Shown one piece after another: positions 49,083 through 60,522 of a stretch of DNA of 64,000 nucleotides (positions are counted from its first letter, which is position 1; the number at the start of each line of letters is the position of its first letter). The notes under the pieces are model-generated. The model was given only the letters and a program-made list of their open reading frames with translations. It was not told where the DNA came from and ran no database searches. The translations under genes and the position numbers were made by a program. This DNA comes from Marisa cornuarietis (Eukaryota; Mollusca; Gastropoda; Architaenioglossa; Ampullariidae). The stretch lies in contig SMMW01000588.1 of the NCBI GenBank assembly GCA_004794655.1, positions 1-64,000 of the forward strand, in the 5' to 3' direction.

Positions 49083-49333
49083 GCGCCTGGTAGTGTAGTA
49101 GTTGAAACACTTGCTTGTCACCACTGCAGTAAGAGGCAAAGGCAGTGAGTTCAAATCTCGTCTCAGGACACTGTTTGTGACACATGTTCGCAAGGCTGGC
49201 AGTCTGGGTTTTTCTCGGGGTACTCCGTTTTTTCCCCTTTCATTTTGCTCTTGATGGAAGCGCTATCCCACCAAACCAACCAACATTGGACGGTAGTTGT
49301 CTGCACAGATTCTCCAACACTACAAAAAAAAAA
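49083..49333 (+). mobile_element. tRNA-derived SINE (second family)
   Basis: The head GCGCCTGGTAGTGTAGTAG resembles a tRNA A box. GTGAGTTCAAATCTCG about 50 bp later resembles a B box. The body has a TTTCTCGGGGTACTCCG stretch and CCACCAAACCAACCA before an A-run near 49323-49334. It is unlike the SINE at 43583. Confidence 0.65.
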
Positions 49334-49376
49334 ACTCACCCATGCACGCACACAGACACACATAGCACAGTTTCTT

Positions 49377-49410
<34 letters not shown>
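49377..49410. repeat. (CA)n microsatellite
   Basis: CA repeats pass into ATATAT just downstream of the SINE tail. Confidence 0.93.
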
Positions 49411-49417
<7 letters not shown>

Positions 49418-50090
49418 CACGCACTCACGCACACACAAAGCGAGAGTCTTGGGTACGGGCACCTAGAAGACTGAGAAGCAATGCTGTGTCTGCAAGTTAT
49501 CGCCGTTTTATCCGTGTGCCTTTCATCCGACACTAAAAATGTCAAAATGTGGATTTAAAATGCCAATAAATAAATGAACAGATCGTACAGGTGAGTGGCA
49601 GATCATTGAACCATGCGACCCGGGGCTCAACGGATGCTGTGAATGTTGTTCTCAATGGCAAAAGGGTGGAGCACTGGAGTGGCAACTGGGTGGAAGGACT
49701 GCAGCGCCAACGTCACCATCGTGACGTAGGACTGGCTAGTGGCCTCGAAAGCTAGCAGTGACTTTATGAAAGGCTAGCAACAGCACGCGAACGCACGCAC
49801 ACGCACACGCACACGCACACACCATCTTTCTCAATCATGCAAAGACAAACAGACTTAGTCTTATGTCATTTGCTTTCATAGATGTTCTGACTGGGATGAC
49901 TAACTTATCTGCTTTATCATTTGTTGAAGAGGAGTGGTTGTAATAATAATGTGGTTTATTATGTATAAGCTGTGGCTGTGTATTTTTTCCACAGGGATAA
50001 AAAAAATTGTTGGAGTTGTTATTATTAAACAGGTCTTCTCACATTCGTCACTCATTACCAAAAAATATAGACAGCTTTTGCATTAATAGA
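49411..50090. other. no gene assigned; CACGCA repeats at 49790-49822
   Basis: No supported coding sequence. Confidence 0.4.
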
Positions 50091-50092
50091 TT

Positions 50093-50155
50093 CGTTTGTT
50101 TGTTTGTTTGCTTGTTTGTTTGTTTGTTTGTTTGTTTGTTTGTTTGTTTGTTTGC
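50093..50155 (+). repeat. (GTTT)n microsatellite
   Basis: About 15 GTTT units with one GCTT interruption. A similar tract at 59491 lies beside the partner of dispersed repeat B. Confidence 0.95.
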
Positions 50156-50593
50156 ACTACATGCACGGAAAAAAACCTGAAAAGCATTTTGTCAAAATTA
50201 GAATGGACAAGTTAATGAATACCAGAATTTTATTTACACGCTAATAAGCTCTCTGGTTTCTTTGGTCCCTTTTTCGGTCCATCGCTCTTTTTTTTCGGCA
50301 GTTCATCGACGGGTTTGATTCTGCTATATGGCTAAAGAAAATTCCTTCAACATTTTCGATACCTCAAGACTATACTGCACAATGCACAATCATTTGATTC
50401 GATAGTAATGTTTGACATAGCTGATGTTAGATTATATTATTATAACAATCATGTTAAGACTATTCTTCCAAATCAAATAATTTGTCCACATATACGGATA
50501 CAGTTGAATCATTCTGTTTAGATGGCATCTAAATAAAGCTATTCTCTTCCACACATTTTTAAATAGAGCTGAATCATAACACAGGTAATAATA
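50156..50593. other. no gene assigned
   Basis: AT-rich DNA without supported genes. Confidence 0.4.
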
Positions 50594-50809
50594 CAATTAC
50601 AATGATAATACAAGATCATTTACCTGAATAAAACAGTTCTCCTCCGCATAATCGACACAGGATTACATTACTAAAACATTATTTAAAGACATTTTGGCAA
50701 GTGCCCATTTTTCTGTCCACATCTCATTAATGCAAATGCTAGCCCACCTATTTCAATTTATTTTTCCGGATGGAAAACGGTACGAGACAAAACAAAACAA
50801 AACAAAATA
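50594..50809 (+). repeat. dispersed repeat B, copy 1
   Basis: About 210 bp is similar to 59250-59446, including TTTGGCAAGTGCCCATTTTT and ATGCTAGCCCAC. The family is unknown. Confidence 0.75.
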
Positions 50810-51179
50810 AAAACGTTCTCTTTAGCTACGGCCTGCAAGAAAATGCTCTTTTCGTGTTAGCGATGAAAATGGAGACTTAATCCTTAATGTTATTGCTGAA
50901 AGCAGTTCGGCATGAGTACGGTGGCCGACCTGTTACAGCTTTAATTACAGCAACCACGTGCCAGTCGGTGTTCACTCACACAATCCATTCGGGCTCCCCC
51001 GACCCTTGGTAACTGAGACACATTCATGCACTCGTGCGCTTGTTTTTTTTTTTCTCTTTTTTTTCTCTCCATAACTGTACCCAAGGTTTACACGAAAGGA
51101 ACAGTGTCATACCATGAAACCCACTTTAAACCCCATTTGTACAATTCCAGTCCTGTTTCGTTAAAAAAATTCTTCTTTT

Positions 51180-51181
51180 AC

Positions 51182-51212
<31 letters not shown>
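51180..51212. repeat. (ATC)n microsatellite
   Basis: About 11 ATC units. Confidence 0.93.
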
Positions 51213-51215
<3 letters not shown>

Positions 51216-51364
51216 TAAACTTGCACGTGTGTCTTTTAACATGTGCTTTGTAAAGAAATTCAACAATTTTGATTTTTTTTTTTAATGTTCGCGTTTTGGT
51301 ATGCATTCCCCCTACGACGAAAAACCAAAATGCGTAAATCGAGACTCCTCGCCATCTCCAGGTA

Positions 51365-51618
51365 GCGGAATTCTTTTTCCCACATGAGATAGGGGGGGGG
51401 GATTCAACCAATTGGAGTGCACGCAAAATAAGCCGTCGTCTGCTCGCTCCACTCGATTGCCCAGTTGTACCTAATAAACTAAACCTAACCCTAACCCAAA
51501 CCCTAACCCTACCCCAAACCCTAACCCCAAACCTCTGACAAAATAACATAGTCCGGCACTCCGATTGGCTGAATTTCCGCCCCCCCCCCCTATCTCATGT
51601 AGGAAAAAGAATTCCGCC
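51365..51618. repeat. telomere-like repeat element flanked by inverted arms, copy 2
   Basis: The core 51437-51547 matches that at 18571-18688 (CGTCTGCTCGCTCCACTCGA start, degenerate CCCTAA/CCCCAAA interior, GACAAAATAAC end). The flanks form strong inverted arms: GCGGAATTCTTTTTCC, then ACATGAGATAGGGG (51365 onward), mirrored by CCCCTATCTCATGT and GGAAAAAGAATTCCGC ending 51618. GGAGTGC/GCACTCC lies further inside. The arms differ from those of copy 1 apart from a GCGG...GATA...G-run layout. Confidence 0.85.
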
Positions 51619-53430
51619 TCCAGGTAATCCTGAGGCCGGTACATTCACGTGTCCTCAAGGCATCCACAGACCATAAATTAAGAACCCTTTTTCTAAGCAC
51701 CGCCTTTTGATTCTTTCTTCCCTGCGCCTGACCGCAGCATTACAACACAACCTGAGCTAATTTATCAACAATCACCAAATTTATCAAGTTGGAGAAACGA
51801 AGGAGGTGTGCCCCCACCCCACCTCCCTTCCTCCTTCGAAAAAAAAAGCCGCGCATAATGCAAATACAATTGTGCATGTCACACAAAGGACACAGGGGGA
51901 AAAGGGAGTGAGAGAAGAATGGATAGTGATGGAGAGCGGGCAGGCAGCCTCAAGAACCAGCCATAGGCTGAGGGGGGGGGGATGTCAAGGATCGGAGGGC
52001 GGGTGAGGTCACAGCTTTGATCGGTAACAGAAGCCACTATGGTCTGCTAATGCACTGTGGTGAGCGGTAATTGTCGGCTCAAAGGAATAACAACGGGCTT
52101 TGGGGAGAAGGCGACTGTTTCACTTTGAGAACACTGAACACGCATGTTTCATTTGGGAGACTGAAATTTTGCAACGGCTTTTTTCGATGTGGTCAGAGCT
52201 CTCTCTCTCTCTCTGTGTCTTAATAGAGAAGGGAAAGGCAGCACATAGCCCACACTAAATCTATTAAACGTTTTTATGAGATTCGGGGGGTATTAATGGC
52301 AGAGCTTGAAGACGTTTCACATGCACGGAATCGTGAGCCAAGCTTTCAGTCAATAACAAAATGGCAAGTAAAAAAATATGATCCTTAAAGACGATTGTCA
52401 AGGATAAATTTTCCAGAAACCAAACAGAATATCTTCACTGCAACGATGAAATTCAATAATCTTACAATAATATGCGTAGAGATTTGTAGTTTGTGCGCAA
52501 TAAACATGTTTGCAATGATTTTGAAACAAAACTACATGCACTGATCGTGCAACAAGCTTGCAATAATCGTGCAGAAAACATGCAGAAGTGATCGTTAACC
52601 AAACATTGCAGCTATTAATTATGCAAGCAGTCTGTCAAAGACTAAAAGCCTGTCTTAACATAACAAACATAGACAAACGTTTGACCGATTTTGGCAAAGT
52701 TTTGATTATAACTGTCATGTAAACAGTTTGACATAATTGTCATGTAAATACTTTGTCAGACTTGGTTAAACGTTTTTCTTTATGTGTCCAGTTAAGAAAG
52801 ACCTTAAAAAAACGAAACACAGTATAAATACATAATTCAATAACTAATCTCCAGCGTTACAACCTGACTAAAATCTTCATGCTTCAATCAATCTGTGTGG
52901 CCGTGTTTAATTTAGTGAGCAACGTTACCTACCTACAAATTATATTATGGTTGTTTATATCCATATCAGTAGTTTAATTACTACATGACACTGCGGAAGT
53001 AACTACATATAGTCTTCGAACCTACATACACATGCATGTGTAGTCCCATGAAGGCAAGTTCAAAAACTGTTTCCCCATACACGTCACATGTAACTCACTT
53101 TTGGGAGGAAACTAGTTCTTAGTGACAAAAGTATAATGCTGAGACAGTACGACTAAGAGATTGGGAACAATGACATCGTTATCATTATGAGACAATGAGG
53201 CAATGATGCAATGATACGGTAGAGTGCTCGGTCAGAATAATTAGGCACAATGCTATGGGTATAGTGTTGATGTTGAAAGTGCATGGCCAGAAGAGTGAGA
53301 GTCAAACATCAGGGACAAAGGTTCGAGGATATTTTTGTAGTGCATGACTACTTTCGTCTCCAACTGCCACCCTTGACGACACTACTGGGTTTATAGGTCA
53401 GCATGCACGCGATCAAGGCTGTCGCAAACA
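51619..53430. other. no gene assigned
   Basis: AT-rich DNA with short simple runs (for example (CT)n near 52199-52213). No supported coding sequence. Confidence 0.4.
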
Positions 53431-53437
53431 AACGCAG

Positions 53438-53459
53438 ACAGACAGACAGACAGACAGAT
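53438..53459. repeat. (GACA)n microsatellite
   Basis: Five GACA units. Confidence 0.9.
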
Positions 53460-53516
53460 AAACGGAGAGACAGGGGAACAAATTTACATGTTAAAAAAGC
53501 TAGTTTCTTTTTAGGT

Positions 53517-53888
53517 AAGGGCAGTTTCACACGGTCCGAGCAAGTCAAATAAGGCAAGTGGTTAAGGTGGGTGTAAACTAGTTTGAGGCTGCACGAAAAA
53601 TCTGACCCCATTTTAAGTCAAGTGATTTCTCTCCCTGTGACATGAGGGAATAAGAGAAGTTACAGGGCATTCTCTTGTCTGGAACGAAGATCTGTTCTAG
53701 TATCGACCAAATCTGTGTATTTGCTGTTGATGGCGGAGACTGACAGTTTGACCAGACCGTCTTATTTTACTTGTTCGGGAGGTCAAATATCGGCTAAAGG
53801 TAAATAAAGACGTCTGCTCCTGAAGGTCCTAGATTCCCCTTTGACCACCAGCTTCATTCTATTTAGACGAACCGTGTGAAGGCCGCTT
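53517..53888. mobile_element. candidate MITE with TTCACACGG ends
   Basis: AGGGCAGTTTCACACGGTCCG at the left is mirrored by CGAACCGTGTGAAGGCCGCTT at the right, giving roughly 20-bp imperfect inverted ends around about 370 bp of non-coding DNA. The superfamily and target duplication are not resolved. Confidence 0.5.
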
Positions 53889-54517
53889 AATGAAGTACGC
53901 AAAGGGAAGCAGGCTGGGACCAAGTCTACAGAACACAGCTCGCGGGATGCGGCATGGTTAAGGTCCATGCGGTCAGCTACAACAACAATTCAAAAAGTCA
54001 AGCACTTTATCTACATCGCTACAGGTAAGCCATCTAGCTCACGATTTACCGTCGGGCTATGCACCTGGCCCTTGGCCCGTACTGGAATCATGGAGCGTAC
54101 ACATAATGGAGTGCTGCATGTCCTTAGCCTCTTGGGAAATGGTAAACTATCCTCTTTCTGCGACCCCACTGTAAGCCATTATCCGGAACCGCAAGAACGG
54201 AATGCTCCGAAATTGTTGATGCTAGCAGTATATTTACCAGAAATGTTCTGCTTAGTTACTTTATTTATTTATTTTGTCTTCGGCACCACTCCCAAAACCG
54301 GATTAAACCCAGTAAGACAAAAATCACAGACACCCTAAAGCAAACGATTTTGCCCCTCCGTCAACGCAAGAGCACTTCTTGTTCGTGCTGACAGCAAAAC
54401 CGGAAGCTCATTCTCAAAAGCCTCGTTCTAGAAGTTAACGCGGAAGCTTTGTCTGCCAGCAGTCCATTCTATGTACGGTCCTGGGGAGGGGGGGGGGAAG
54501 TGAAGGCGGAACTATAG
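53889..54517. other. no separate gene assigned
   Basis: May include the 3' UTR of the minus-strand gene ending at 54518. A donor-like TACAG|GTAAGC near 54025 (+ strand) stands without a convincing exon. Confidence 0.4.
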
Positions 54518-55006
54518 CTAGCGGTGCATGTGTGGAGTGTGTAGTAAGTGCTGGTGGGGGAAGAGGTGCGTGCTGGTGTGAGCCGAGGCGGCCGTGTGCT
54601 TCATGTGGCTGACCGTCTCGATCACCACGCCGGCCGCCCTCACTTTTTGCAAGCTGTGGTCAGAGGGATACTGCTCCTGCAGCCGCGCCAGGTTGCTCTC
54701 CGCCGTCATCTCAGGGTTGAGCGGCACGGATGGGCGGTAGGACTTCGACAGCTGCTGCCACCACATCTCCATCAAGTGATGCAGCATGGCCTTGGAAGTC
54801 TGCAAGCCCTCCTGGCTCCCCGACGACGCCATCCGCTCCTCCAGCAGCGTGGCGAACACCTCCTTAGCCTCCGCCTGCATCTTCTGCCCGCTCAGGGACT
54901 GCTTATCCGCGAGCTCTTCATCCGAGCTGGAGGAAGGGCTGTCTTCCCCCGCAGCGTTTACGACTTTGGGTATCGAGCCCCTCAGGGTTCGAGAAACGTC
55001 TGCCAT
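54518..55006 (-). CDS. likely small intron-less gene, unrecognised 162-residue protein
   Basis: ATG at 55006 is in good context (CACAACATGGC) and the frame runs 162 codons to a stop. The DNA is notably GC- and CpG-richer than its surroundings. The protein has a Ser/Asp/Glu-rich stretch (DSPSSSSDEELADK, about residues 22-35), then a predicted helical region rich in Ala, Glu, Met and Gln, including a WWQQL patch. It ends in a His/Thr-rich tail (HQHLLHTPHMHR). There is no signal peptide or membrane segment. No family is recognised. The antisense frame is also open (54548-55060), a common side effect of high GC. The His-rich tail may be read-through beyond a missed donor, so the true C-terminus may differ. 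Confidence 0.5.
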   Translation of the reverse strand: MADVSRTLRGSIPKVVNAAGEDSPSSSSDEELADKQSLSGQKMQAEAKEVFATLLEERMASSGSQEGLQTSKAMLHHLMEMWWQQLSKSYRPSVPLNPEMTAESNLARLQEQYPSDHSLQKVRAAGVVIETVSHMKHTAASAHTSTHLFPHQHLLHTPHMHR

Positions 55007-55439
55007 GTTGTGGGTCCTCGTGATGTATTCTTACCCCCCGCCGACGCGTCTTTGATCTGAACCTTGCCTGTCCCTTATTTTATCGGGTCGTAACGAAAGA
55101 AAAACGAATTCCACGAAAACTCTCTTCACACAGCGCGCCAGCATCAATGTAACGGATCTCCAAGATCCACGTGAAACAAACCAGGATCCACCTTTGCTTG
55201 TCCCAGAATTACGGATCTTGAGCAGCCGTCCTCACTCACACTGACACTCCGACACTGCTGAAGATCCTTAGACTCAAGGAAGCGCTGGTTCTGTAATTCT
55301 GCTGTTTGTTGTTTTTGTTGTTGTGACGCGTCAGAATATTTACTTTTCCTTCAACGATACCTACGGACATGCCCGTAATCCCAGCAGACTGACAGAAGGA
55401 CAGAATCTCTTTCAGCGGTCTCAAGGTGAGGCAAGACCC

Positions 55440-55580
55440 ACAGAGATGGCGGAACCTACAATCAGATTGAAGCGTGACGTCAATTACCCTGCGATTAGTG
55501 GAAAATATTCCATGACGACATTTCTTTAAACAGAATTGATGATGACGCGTAAAATAGGTTTGACGTCAGGCTGCTAGGAA
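55440..55580. promoter_or_regulatory. CRE-like sites upstream of the 162-residue ORF
   Basis: Two TGACGTCA-type words, GTGACGTCAATT near 55477-55488 and TTGACGTCAGGC near 55560-55571, lie 470-570 bp upstream of the minus-strand start codon. They match cAMP-response-element consensus. Function is unproven. Confidence 0.3.
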
Positions 55581-55652
55581 ACAGAAACAATAACTGACAC
55601 TAAGTTTAGACCAAGGATTAGTTTCAAGACATCTTAATGTGTAAATATACAA

Positions 55653-55762
55653 AGAAAAAGAAAGAAAAAGAAAGAAAGAAAGAAAGAAAGAAAGAAAAAA
55701 AGAAAGAAAGAAAAAGAAAGAGAAAGAAAGAAAGAGAAAGAAAGAAAGAGAAAGAAAGAAAG

Positions 55763-55821
<59 letters not shown>

Positions 55822-56035
55822 AAAAGAAAGAAAGAAAGAAAAAGAAAGAAAGAAAGAAAAAGAAAGAAAGAAAAAGAAAGAAAGAAAGAAAGAAAAAGAA
55901 AGAAAGAAAGAAAGAAAAAGAAAGAAAGAAAGAAAGAAAAAGAAAGAAAGAAAGAAAGAAAGAAAGAAAAAGAAAGAAAGAAAGAAAGAAAAAGAAAGAA
56001 AGAAAGAAAGAAAAAGAAAGAAAGAAAGAAAGAAA

Positions 56036-56087
<52 letters not shown>

Positions 56088-56089
56088 AA

Positions 56090-56125
<36 letters not shown>

Positions 56126-56232
56126 AAAAGAAAGAGAAAGAAAGAGAAAGAAAGAGAAAGAAAGAAAGAAAGAGAAAGAAAGAAAAAGAAAGAAAGAGAA
56201 AGAAAGAAAGAAAGAAAGAAAGAGAAAGAAAA
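55653..56232 (+). repeat. long (GAAA)n microsatellite
   Basis: About 580 bp of GAAA units with periodic AAAAAG and GAGAAA variants, the longest simple repeat in the window. Long Lys/Glu (+) and Phe/Leu/Ser (-) frames are artefacts. Confidence 0.98.
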
Positions 56233-57160
56233 GATTTTTAAACAAATGTGTTCAAAGAGCATGTCACTGACCAGCTGATCTTAGAAAATAATAGCAAAAT
56301 TATACAAAGAAAAAAATTAAGAGAATTTAACATAAAAGACAAATATTAAAACAACCAAAGTCATGCATAAGTATAAAATAACATACGTAGAGAAATACAA
56401 AATAAATTAATGAAGAAAAAAACAAGACAAGAGACAGAGGCAAACCAGTTCTGGCTGCTTTAATTTCCGTTACAAAAACGACGAACACGCTACTTCAAAA
56501 AGTGTTCAATGTTTTCAATAAACGTCTCGAGTAAAAAAAAAATGTCTCAGCTTTTTCTTAGTCGCGGAAAAAATCCCAGTCTTAATCACTACGGCAACAA
56601 TCAGCGGTGATCTGTGTGTATGCCAACACCACGTTGTTATATAAACATCGGTCGGAAACATCGCCAGTCGTAGACTTTAATAATCTGGGCCCTTGTCAGC
56701 AGCAATCCCGATGGAGGGGCAGACGGACGGCCAATACTTATATACAGACTAGATAACAGTATCCTGTGTATAATGTACTGAATAGACTGGACTGTGACTA
56801 CTGAAACTTAGACAAACTCGACCAGACGTGCACTTGAGTACCTTGTTAGCTACTTCTTGAGAATATTACATAACATTATCTCTCCATTTGTCCACTTCGA
56901 ATGTATGTTTTTCAATTTTATCTTTCTTTCTTTCCTTCCTTCCTTCGTTTCTAGACGTCAATTCGAATGTGAATTCCAGATTAAGTTGGAAAGTCGATTT
57001 CTTCTTCTTCTTCTTCTTCTTCTTCTTTTCTTTCGTTCGTTTGTTCATTATTTTGTTTATCCTCCATTCATTCTTTCTGTGCCAATCCCTATTTTAAAAA
57101 ACAAAACAACAACAGAATTCGCTCCCACTGCATGTGCACCACCAACAGTCACCTACCAAG
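56233..57160. other. no gene assigned; (TTC)n near 57000-57029
   Basis: AT-rich DNA without supported genes. Confidence 0.4.
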
Positions 57161-57600
57161 TGTTGCTCTAAGTCTGCATCATGCCGCTGACGTCGTCAAG
57201 GTTCACCCGCCCAGATGGTGAGAGATGGCGTGCAGTAACCCTGGGGCTGGCCATGCGGGTAGGGTTAAATGCAGTTCCTGCAACCTCCACCCTGTCCATC
57301 CAGGCCTTTTCTCGAGCACATATTCTCCCTTGGCCATCCGACCACTCGCCTGGATGCAAGCTGAGCTCAGTAATTTCGGCTTCCTCCTTGCTCCGAAGGT
57401 CGTCTGATAAACGCCTGCAACTGAAACCTCGCTGCAGAACTCCCCTGTCCAGCCCCCCATGAGTTAACTTGGTATTTTTTTTTAAAGATAGAGAGACAAA
57501 TATGTGGAGCTCCTGTGGGTGACTAAGCACGCGCTTGCTGCTGGGCGACGCGCGCAGACAATCTTCACGCCGCATGAACAGAATCGATGCTTGGGCGAGC
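57161..57600 (-). other. GC-richer block, possible terminal exon
   Basis: A minus-strand frame to the stop at 57168 would follow an acceptor-like ATACCAAG near 57470. It encodes about 85 polar residues ending VNLDDVSGMMQT. Its base composition stands out from the flanks, but the pyrimidine tract is poor and the opposite strand is open as well. Coding status is undecided. Confidence 0.2.
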
Positions 57601-59249
57601 TAGCGCTAGGCCGTGATGACATACGTCACTAGGGTGCAAGATGAGGACAATTCACTCATTTTTTTGTCTTGTTTTGCCAGGCCAGACATTTTCCCAAATT
57701 TCTTTCTGTAAAGACGGTTTCTGGATCGTCATGCCTCGACTGCTTAGCACGTACAGTGACTACCTTCGAATTTTAACGTTTGATCTGGACCAATCTCTTT
57801 AGTGAATATCTCATGTACCTGATGACCTCCTACTGTCTCTGGTTGTCTTCTCCTTCTTTTCCCCCTTCCCCTCATTTCTTAGCTTTTCTAGTACAGTTTG
57901 CAAACTGAAATTCTAGAGGTCTTAACGCTGTTCTTTTCTTCAATCATATTGATTACACTGTTAAGCTGCAAAGTTTGCTATTCAAGTGTTTTATTATGTA
58001 TTATAATATTATAAAAATAGTATGTTTTGTTCCTGGATTATTTTTTCAAAGTGAATTAATTAGAAGTAAGTTATAGCAATGATACAAAACAGAACCTATT
58101 TATAGTACTTTTCATCTTACATAGCAATCTGTAGAACTTCTCGACGGCAATGAGGCCTTGCAGATCAACGGCTGTTCCAGCAAACCTAAACAAAAGCAAT
58201 TTGAGGTCGTCTCAGAGTCATTTTAGACATGATTCCGACAATCAAAGTTATTGACAACTAATGTAGGTTATCTACGCCTTTAAGATTTAAAAAATGTAAA
58301 GGGTATTTTATCATGAAATTTTTTCGGACGTCTGATTAGTTCTTTCTGACTCTTGGCCCCTCTTTCTCACTCACTTACTGCTTCTCGTGTGTGTGATTGT
58401 GTACGTGACATAACTCTTCAGCAGACTTATGCCTTTTTTAACAAATATTGACTCAACAATTTTAGACACATTTATTGTCGAAACTAACTAACGATCGAAC
58501 GGTGATGAAAGATTGAAATTGATACTATGACACACCCCGCGGCGATAATAGGAAGGATGCCGAGAACCCCATCGTGGTTATCGTCACTTCTCCTCAGTTG
58601 TTCTGCGGTTGTAGATGAATTATCTCTCTGTTCACAGTCTTAGCTTACATCCTCAAATTCGTAACTATATCTCGTATTTGAAGATGGAAAATAACTAGGT
58701 TGAACTTAAGATCTAAAGATGAGCCTTGAACCTTGAGGATGGATGTAAATGTCGAATCTAAAGACGACTAGGAGCCTGCACTGGAGTCTGAAGATATATT
58801 TTTCTTGCGACACAGCATCTTGTTACGTTTCATGACAACATGCCCACAGCATACTAACAGCTAACGTTGTCGCATTCCACTGCTTTAGCGACCACTTTAC
58901 AGAATTCCTGACTGGATCGCCCAGTATCTGCTGTTCCTCTCTCGTTATAATTTACAACTAGACACCTAAAGTCTTTTTTTATTTATGAGGGCTCGAGACA
59001 CTTTTCATTCATCTCCGCCATGTGCTACACTCGTCCACAAAACATTCTTGTCGTTAAGGGAATTATTGAAAGTCGGATGGCAATGTTTGCACTTTCCGTT
59101 CAAACAGCTTCAAGAGGGCTCTCGACGCAGTGACATACGCTGTTCTGGACGTCATGAAATACTCCATGAATCAGGATCTGAACCCAAACCTTAACCCTTT
59201 ATCCCTGTTTTCCGGTTTATAAAAAGTGCTACGGCTTCATATTACAATG
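57601..59249. other. no gene assigned
   Basis: AT-rich DNA without supported genes. Confidence 0.4.
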
Positions 59250-59446
59250 TTCCCGTTAAGATTATTTACCTGAAAAAAACAGTCCTTCTTGACATATTTA
59301 ATACATGTTAGATCATTGAAAAGTTATTCAATGACATTTTGGCAAGTGCCCATTTTTCTGTCCACATCTCCTAAATGTAAATGCTAGCCCACTTAATTAT
59401 TTCTATTTTTCCCCATGGAACATGAAACAAGACAAATCAAATCAAA
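59250..59446 (+). repeat. dispersed repeat B, copy 2
   Basis: Partner of 50594-50809, in the same orientation, with TTTGGCAAGTGCCCATTTTT and ATGCTAGCCCAC conserved. Confidence 0.75.
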
Positions 59447-59490
59447 GTCCCACGTGGTAATCTGGTGTGACTTAAAGAGTAACACCTTTG

Positions 59491-59532
59491 GGTTTGTTTG
59501 TTTGTTTGTTTGTTTGTTTGTTTGTTTGTTTG
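59491..59532 (+). repeat. (GTTT)n microsatellite
   Basis: About ten GTTT units close to dispersed repeat B copy 2. Confidence 0.95.
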
Positions 59533-59679
59533 TCTGATAGAACTTACCAGCATGACACGAAGTGGGAAGGATTAGTCACCCGCCACCTGTAGAAGGGTCA
59601 AGGGGACGGTCTTCATATTGTCCACACTGGCTAATTGTTGATTGGCTGGATTCTTGCGGTCATCAAACGGCATCCCTTG

Positions 59680-59708
59680 CGTGCGTGCGTGCGCGCGTGT
59701 GTGTGTGT
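59680..59708. repeat. (GCGT)n/(GT)n microsatellite
   Basis: GCGT units pass into GT. Confidence 0.85.
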
Positions 59709-59886
59709 ACGAAGTGAAGCAAGGGAAGGAGAACGTAGCAGGACATTTCTCGGCATGACATCAGTGTGTAGGGAGCAGTCGATCCACAGATAGGTTTTCA
59801 GCTTTCTTCAACGCCAAAGGATAAAGTTCGGATTCTTGGGTTAGATAACCTTGACACAACTGACAACGGACTGTCATAACTGCCAG

Positions 59887-60125
59887 ATGACGCCCAGAAC
59901 CTCCAAGGACTATACGACCAGAACTTGGACTACCTGCGACTGGTAGAAGTCCACGCCAAGGACGGCAGGAAAATCACCGTTCTCAAGGGAGAGGAGGACA
60001 TCCGCGTATATTCCCCCACACTAAAATACCGGAGTCGGCGGGATTACATTGCATCGGGGTGGTATTCGTTCGGCGACTCTGCGTGGCAGTGTTCATCCCG
60101 GTGCATACCACCCTGTTCTGTATAA
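59887..60125 (+). other. possible terminal exon, unrecognised
   Basis: After an acceptor-like ACTGCCAG (ending 59886) one frame runs 78 codons to TAA at 60123. It is rich in charged residues (DYLRLVEVHAKDGRKITVL, then GEEDIRVYSPTLKYRSRRD) and reads like a folded protein segment. Upstream exons were not found and the pyrimidine tract is weak. The minus strand of the same stretch is also open. Confidence 0.25.
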
Positions 60126-60312
60126 CTTTGTAGTCGGGTAAACAACAAATCGTGTGCGTCCCTGGACTGGGACAGTGCTCGGTATCTGTGTCGCCGTTTA
60201 AGCAGTCGTCACTCTCAGATGTGGCTGGCGGACCGACTAGGGGAAGTGACGACGAACACTCGGCCGGGGCACTTCGAGAAGAGAGTCGTCCGGTAGAAGA
60301 CGTCCTACTCAC

Positions 60313-60393
60313 CTCATAGAAGGCGTAGACACAACATATAGAGGCTGACACGCAGGAAAGCTTGCTGTATGAGCTGGCGAGCAGGAGTAGCAG
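60313..60393 (-). CDS. candidate exon 3 of a multi-pass membrane protein
   Basis: An 81-bp minus-strand segment lies between an acceptor-like CCTTTGGCAG (exon starts 60393) and a perfect donor GAG|GTGAGT (GT at plus 60312-60311). It encodes 27 mostly hydrophobic residues beginning LLLLLASSYSKLSCVS, in phase 0 at both ends. It would fit as a membrane helix after the 60904-60827 segment. Exon status is inferred from splice signals and hydrophobicity. Confidence 0.35.
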
Positions 60394-60522
60394 CTGCCAA
60401 AGGTAAGTTAATGCTCGTGGATGGTAGCAGGTTACCCGCTTTACTATCCTGTCCTTCGCTGTCCCTCGGCACGCTTTCAAGATCCTCCCCATAAATCCTT
60501 TGCGTCCTTTGGGAAACCGCTA

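Noticed and set aside
55624..56278. Frames of more than 200 codons rich in Lys/Glu or Phe/Leu/Ser
   Set aside because: They are translations of the (GAAA)n microsatellite.
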